Assembly (NCBI RefSeq): GCF_023091245.1
Contig: NZ_JAHWXN010000001.1
Coordinates: 2,874,088 to 2,938,087, forward strand
DNA length: 64,000 bases
Direction: 5' to 3'
Source: Microbacterium croceum
GTDB taxonomy: Bacteria; Actinomycetota; Actinomycetes; Actinomycetales; Microbacteriaceae
The notes beneath the pieces were generated by a model. The model ran no database searches. It was not told the DNA's origin and worked only from the letters and a program-made list of their open reading frames with translations. Shown here in pieces: positions 61,820 to 64,000 of the stretch (position 1 is its first letter; each line of letters starts with the position of its first letter). Made by a program: the position numbers and the translations under genes.

Positions 61820-63340
61820 TCAGCGCTGGCGCTTCTCGCGCACCCGCATGTTGATCACGATCGGGGTGCCGTCGAACTCGTACAGCTCGCGCAGGCGGCG
61901 CTGGATGAACCGGCGGTACCCCGGGTCGAGGAACCCGGTGGTGAACAGCACGAACGTCGGCGGACGCGTCGAGGCCTGTGTGCCGAACAGGATGCGCGGC
62001 TGCTTGCCACCACGCAGCGGGTGCGGGTGCTCGGCCACGAGCTCAGCGAGGAACGCGTTGAACTTGCCCGTCGGGATACGGCGATCCCAGTTCTCGAGCG
62101 CGGTCTCGAGCGCCGGCACCAGCTTGTCGAGGTGACGACCGGTCTTGGCCGAGATGTTCACACGAGGCGCCCATGCGACGTGCGCGAGGTCCTGCTCGAT
62201 CTCGCGCTCGAGGTAACGACGACGGTCGGCGTTCTCGAGGTCGTCGTCGTTCAGACGATCCCACTTGTTGAACGCGAGCACGAGCGAGCGGCCCGACTCC
62301 AGCACCAGGTCGATGATGCGCACGTCCTGCTCGCTGATCGTCTCGGAGACGTCGAGCACCACGACGGCGACCTCCGCCTTCTCGAGCGCGGCAGAGGTAC
62401 GCAGCGAGGCGTAGAAGTCCGCGCCCTGCGCCATGTGCACGCGACGACGGATGCCGGCCGTGTCGACCAGGCGCCACAGCTTGCCTCCGAGCTCCACGAT
62501 CTCGTCGACCGGGTCGCGCGTGGTGCCGGCGAGCTCGTTCACGACGACGCGCTCTTCGCCCGCCGCCTTGTTCAGCAGCGAGGACTTTCCGACGTTCGGG
62601 CGACCGAGGATCGCGACGCGGCGCGGTCCACCGATCTCGGCCTTCGCGACGGCAGAGATCTCGGGAAGCTTCTTCAGCAAGGCATCGAGCAGGTCGGCGA
62701 CACCGCGACCGTGGATCGCGGACACCGGGTGCGGCGCACCGAGACCGAGGCTCCACAGGGCTGCGGCTTCCGGCTCCTGGCGTGCGTCGTCGATCTTGTT
62801 CGCGACGAGGAACACCGGCTTGCCGCTCTTGCGCAGCAGCTTCACGACGTGCTCATCGGTCGACGTGGCGCCGACCATCGCGTCGACGACGAACAACACG
62901 ACGTCGGCGAGATCGATCGCGACCTCAGCCTGCATCGCGACCGAGCGGTCGATGCCGCGGGCGTCGGGCTCCCACCCGCCGGTGTCGACGAGCGAGAATC
63001 GGCGGTCCGCCCACTCGGCCTTGTACGTCACGCGGTCGCGGGTGACACCGGGGGTGTCCTCCACGACGGCCTCGCGACGGCCGAGGATGCGGTTCACCAG
63101 CGCGGACTTGCCGACGTTCGGCCGTCCGACGATCGCGACGACGGGCAGCGCCGGCATGAACTGGATGCCGTCCTCGCCCATCGTGATGCCGGCGAGGAGC
63201 GCGGCATCCTCGTCGTCCAGGTCGTAATCGGCGAGACCTGCGCGCAGGGTCTCCGCGCGCTGCTCGGCGAGCTGCTCATCGAGCTGCTCCATCTTCTCGG
63301 CGAGCTGGTCAGGGCCGCCTTCGTATTCGTCGTCAGCCAC
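61820..63340 (-). CDS. der: Ribosome-assembly GTPase Der (EngA)
   Basis: A 506-residue GTPase with two tandem G domains needed for 50S assembly. G1 motif copies are G-R-P-N-V-G-K-S at 72-79 and again near 247-254; each is followed by D-T-G-G/D-T-A-G and N-K-x-D. A KH-like domain ends the protein (P-I-V-I-N-M-R-V-R). A 65-residue acidic N-terminal arm is normal in actinobacteria. GTG 63340 overlaps the cmk stop by 8 bp. Confidence 0.97.
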   Translation of the reverse strand: MADDEYEGGPDQLAEKMEQLDEQLAEQRAETLRAGLADYDLDDEDAALLAGITMGEDGIQFMPALPVVAIVGRPNVGKSALVNRILGRREAVVEDTPGVTRDRVTYKAEWADRRFSLVDTGGWEPDARGIDRSVAMQAEVAIDLADVVLFVVDAMVGATSTDEHVVKLLRKSGKPVFLVANKIDDARQEPEAAALWSLGLGAPHPVSAIHGRGVADLLDALLKKLPEISAVAKAEIGGPRRVAILGRPNVGKSSLLNKAAGEERVVVNELAGTTRDPVDEIVELGGKLWRLVDTAGIRRRVHMAQGADFYASLRTSAALEKAEVAVVVLDVSETISEQDVRIIDLVLESGRSLVLAFNKWDRLNDDDLENADRRRYLEREIEQDLAHVAWAPRVNISAKTGRHLDKLVPALETALENWDRRIPTGKFNAFLAELVAEHPHPLRGGKQPRILFGTQASTRPPTFVLFTTGFLDPGYRRFIQRRLRELYEFDGTPIVINMRVREKRQR

Positions 63341-64000
63341 GGTGTGCTCCTCGGAGTCGTTCGATCACCGTGAGCACGGCGTCGATGGTCTGGGGGAAAT
63401 CGAGCTCCGTCGAATCGACGACCTCGACGCCTTCTGCGGCGTTCAGGAAGTCGACGACGGCGCTGTCGGAGGCGTCACGCTTGTGCAGGGCAGCGGCGAC
63501 GGCATCCGCGTTCTCGCCGGCGAGCTCGCCGGCGCGTCGGGCGGCGCGCACCTCGGGCGCCGCGGTGAGCAGGATGCGCACGGGCGCATCGGGAGCGACG
63601 ACCGTGGTGATGTCACGGCCCTCGACGACGACGGCAGGATACGGCGCCTCGGCGACGAGCGTGCGGAACAGCTCGTTCACCTGCGCGCGTACCTCCGGAA
63701 CGCGGGCGACACCGCTCACAGCGCCGGACACCCGCGGCTCGCGGATCGCGTCGGTGACATCGACATCGCCCACACGCACGGTGCGGTCGTCGGGGTCGAG
63801 TCCGAGACGCACCGGGAAGTCGGATGCTGCCGCGATGACGGCGTCGGCGTCTGCCGTGTCCGCCCCGCGGTCGAGCACGTGCCAGGCGAGCGCGCGGTAC
63901 GCGGAGCCCGTGTCGAGGTAGCCGAAGCCGAGCGCGCGCGCGACGGCCTTGGAGACGCTCGACTTGCCCGATCCGGCGGGGCCGTCGATCGCGATGAAGT
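63333..64000 (-). CDS. cmk: Cytidylate kinase Cmk, partial (5' end missing)
   Basis: The 222 codons seen hold the P-loop [10 protein letters not shown] near the right edge, D-T-G-S-A-Y-R and [10 protein letters not shown], all typical for CMP kinase, which phosphorylates CMP and dCMP. The extreme N-terminus lies beyond the window. The gene overlaps der by 8 bp; the cmk-der pair is a conserved actinobacterial operon. Confidence 0.96.
   Translation of the reverse strand, partial: FIAIDGPAGSGKSSVSKAVARALGFGYLDTGSAYRALAWHVLDRGADTADADAVIAAASDFPVRLGLDPDDRTVRVGDVDVTDAIREPRVSGAVSGVARVPEVRAQVNELFRTLVAEAPYPAVVVEGRDITTVVAPDAPVRILLTAAPEVRAARRAGELAGENADAVAAALHKRDASDSAVVDFLNAAEGVEVVDSTELDFPQTIDAVLTVIERLRGAHRG

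Overview
The window is a high-GC actinobacterial chromosome segment, most likely Microbacteriaceae (Microbacterium-like). The evidence is strong G/C at third codon positions, many GTG starts, apparent leaderless promoters, an actinobacterial division/cell-wall (dcw) gene order, class II DAHP synthase, a PASTA kinase with an Rv2175c-like partner, a GarA/FtsR cluster and an ImuA'-ImuB-DnaE2 cassette. The genus is inferred from protein character and was not tested by any search.

Left third (1-14.4 kb, minus strand): a compact dcw cluster, read in transcription order as mraZ-rsmH-ftsL-ftsI-murF-mraY-murD-ftsW-murG-murC-ftsQ-ftsZ-yggS (yggS cut by the window edge). Most genes overlap by 4-32 bp. 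murE is missing from its usual place between ftsI and murF. A three-repeat MraZ operator precedes mraZ, and a second, oppositely oriented triplet lies about 70 bp further out.

14.4-24 kb keeps the gene order seen to the right of dcw in mycobacteria: a DUF3040 protein, a polyprenyl diphosphate synthase, an Rv2175c-like DNA-binding protein, a secreted triple-LysM protein, a PknL-like PASTA kinase, class II DAHP synthase, an acyltransferase and a long-chain acyl-CoA ligase. 24-35 kb holds peptide deformylase, a MinD-like ATPase with a very long low-complexity N-terminus, pyruvate carboxylase, a ParA-like ATPase, two MerR regulators (one FtsR-like), a GarA/OdhI-type FHA protein, a CopC-domain protein and dihydrolipoyl dehydrogenase.

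35-47 kb is more accessory. It has a two-gene type III polyketide synthase/methyltransferase unit, a CYTH protein, an orphan A24 peptidase, the SOS mutagenesis cassette imuA'-imuB-dnaE2 behind a LexA box, and a HelD-family gene directly behind a near-perfect rifamycin-associated element, which marks it as HelR (inducible rifamycin tolerance). 47-54 kb has a TetR-controlled 2-oxoacid dehydrogenase operon (E1 alpha, E1 beta, E2), a cell-wall-anchored DUF3494 ice-binding-like protein, and an EamA exporter divergent from a TetR regulator over a shared palindrome.

54-57 kb is a patchy stretch of small membrane or unknown proteins, a three-BON-domain protein and possible gene remnants, ending at tRNA-Pro(GGG). 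57-64 kb has a GNAT acetyltransferase, a DUF2262-like protein, a YhhN lysoplasmalogenase, an S4 RNA-binding protein, a DUF222/HNH protein behind a second LexA box, a NUDIX-NYN fusion, der and a truncated cmk.
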